Source: Candidatus Manganitrophaceae bacterium (lineage in GTDB: Bacteria; Nitrospirota; Nitrospiria; SBBL01; Manganitrophaceae). Taken from it: 14,132 nucleotides of DNA. The notes below the pieces were generated by a model that ran no database searches, was not told the origin of the DNA, and saw only the letters and a program-made list of their open reading frames with translations. Positions 13,714 through 14,132 of this stretch are shown piece after piece (the first letter of the stretch is position 1; every line of letters begins with the position of its first letter). A program made the position numbers and the translations under genes. Location of the stretch: contig SCUR01000603.1 in NCBI GenBank assembly GCA_004297235.1, forward strand, positions 1 through 14,132, read 5' to 3'.

Positions 13714-14132
13714 GATCGAACGATCCTTTCTCGCCTCTTCTCTTCGAGAAGAGAAATAAAAGTCCTATTGCAAACAGAGAATTGTAGAGGGCCCTTCCAA
13801 AGAGGCCCTGCTGAACCGTCCAGACTCCCCCTCCTCCCCTCGTCCCCTCCACGATCAGCGTCCCGATGAGATCGTGCAAAATCGAAATCAAAAAGAAGAT
13901 CAGGACGTTCCAAAATAAAGAGAGGTTCAAGAAGGATCTCCCCAGCATCCCGATCGTAAAACCGATCGTGACTTTCAGCAAAAAATTGACGCCGAGGAGT
14001 CCGATGGAAAAAAGATCGATGAGTCCGCCGAGGGCCATCCCCCAAAGCAGGCCGGGGACCTCCCCGTAGGCCCAGCTCAAGCAATAAACCAAGACCAACG
14101 CCAGATCCGGCTTGACCCCGCCGATCTCGATC
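13664..14132 (-). CDS. mreD: Rod shape-determining protein MreD, 5' end beyond the window
   Basis: MreD is a small integral membrane protein of the MreBCD elongation complex. The frame is open to the last base, and 155 residues are visible. The segment GGVKPDLALVLV at the cut edge is the conserved part of the first MreD helix. The TTG at 14098 is therefore internal and the true start lies outside. GLLWGMALGGLIDLF and VNFLLKVTIGFTIG follow, and several more hydrophobic segments run to about residue 140. No soluble domain is present. Identification rests on this membrane pattern, the PDL motif and the position directly upstream of mrdA and rodA; sequence conservation in MreD is low. mreB and mreC would be expected to the right. 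Its last 50 nt are shared with mrdA. Confidence 0.88.
   Translation of the reverse strand, partial: IEIGGVKPDLALVLVYCLSWAYGEVPGLLWGMALGGLIDLFSIGLLGVNFLLKVTIGFTIGMLGRSFLNLSLFWNVLIFFLISILHDLIGTLIVEGTRGGGGVWTVQQGLFGRALYNSLFAIGLLFLFSKRRGEKGSFDHAGVIFTAGGNARSTE

Noticed and set aside
14098..14132. mreD starting at TTG 14098 as a complete gene
   Set aside because: The frame stays open to the window edge and the preceding residues GGVKPDLAL are the conserved first helix of MreD, so the true start lies outside.
1..14132. tRNA, rRNA, CRISPR arrays, insertion sequences, toxin-antitoxin or phage-defence genes
   Set aside because: I looked for cloverleaf and repeat-spacer patterns, transposase motifs and defence domains on both strands and found none; the window is accounted for by core genes and one surface lipoprotein.

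Overview
This 14.1-kb window is almost entirely protein-coding, and every supported gene lies on the minus strand. It therefore reads from right to left as transcription proceeds. The content is core bacterial: cell elongation, RNA processing, DNA uptake and recombination, DNA topology, tRNA modification and proteolysis. The organism looks Gram-negative: there is a PBP2/RodA/MreD elongation module, a lipoprotein with a canonical lipobox and a Gly at +2, and an RNase G-type enzyme. The GC content is fairly high, and TTG and GTG starts are used. TrmFO (the folate-dependent enzyme, not TrmA) and the order dprA-topA-trmFO-xerC-hslV match the Bacillus-like order that is also found in Nitrospirota and Desulfobacterota-type lineages. 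I lean towards one of those, Nitrospirota first, at low confidence and by inference only.

Region 1 (14132 down to 9048) is the elongasome block. It holds the 3' part of mreD (start beyond the window), mrdA/PBP2 overlapping it by 50 nt, rodA 43 nt later and rng 72 nt after rodA. A hairpin just past rng (about 8998-9034) looks like the end of this transcription unit.

Region 2 (9047-6457) is one accessory gene, a 783-residue secreted lipoprotein made of seven tandem bacterial Ig-like (Big_5/SbsA-type) domains. A compact hairpin overlapping its stop codon may terminate it. It sits as a cassette between two housekeeping units.

Region 3 (6324 down to 1) is the dprA-topA-trmFO-xerC-hslV unit. It begins at a promoter with both consensus hexamers (TTGACA, 16 bp, TATAAT). 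dprA and topA are 30 nt apart. A 159-nt gap with a 64-bp nested palindrome follows. trmFO and xerC overlap by 43 nt. xerC and hslV are joined by a TAA-GGA-GTG junction inside a heptanucleotide repeat. hslV runs off the left edge, and hslU would be expected next.

I did not find a clearly new multi-gene system. The points that deserve a second look are small: the nested palindrome between topA and trmFO, a XerC insertion carrying a 9-bp inverted repeat, the heptamer repeat at the xerC/hslV junction, the strong dprA promoter, the Ig-lipoprotein cassette with a possible operator upstream, and a duplicated Shine-Dalgarno region before rodA.
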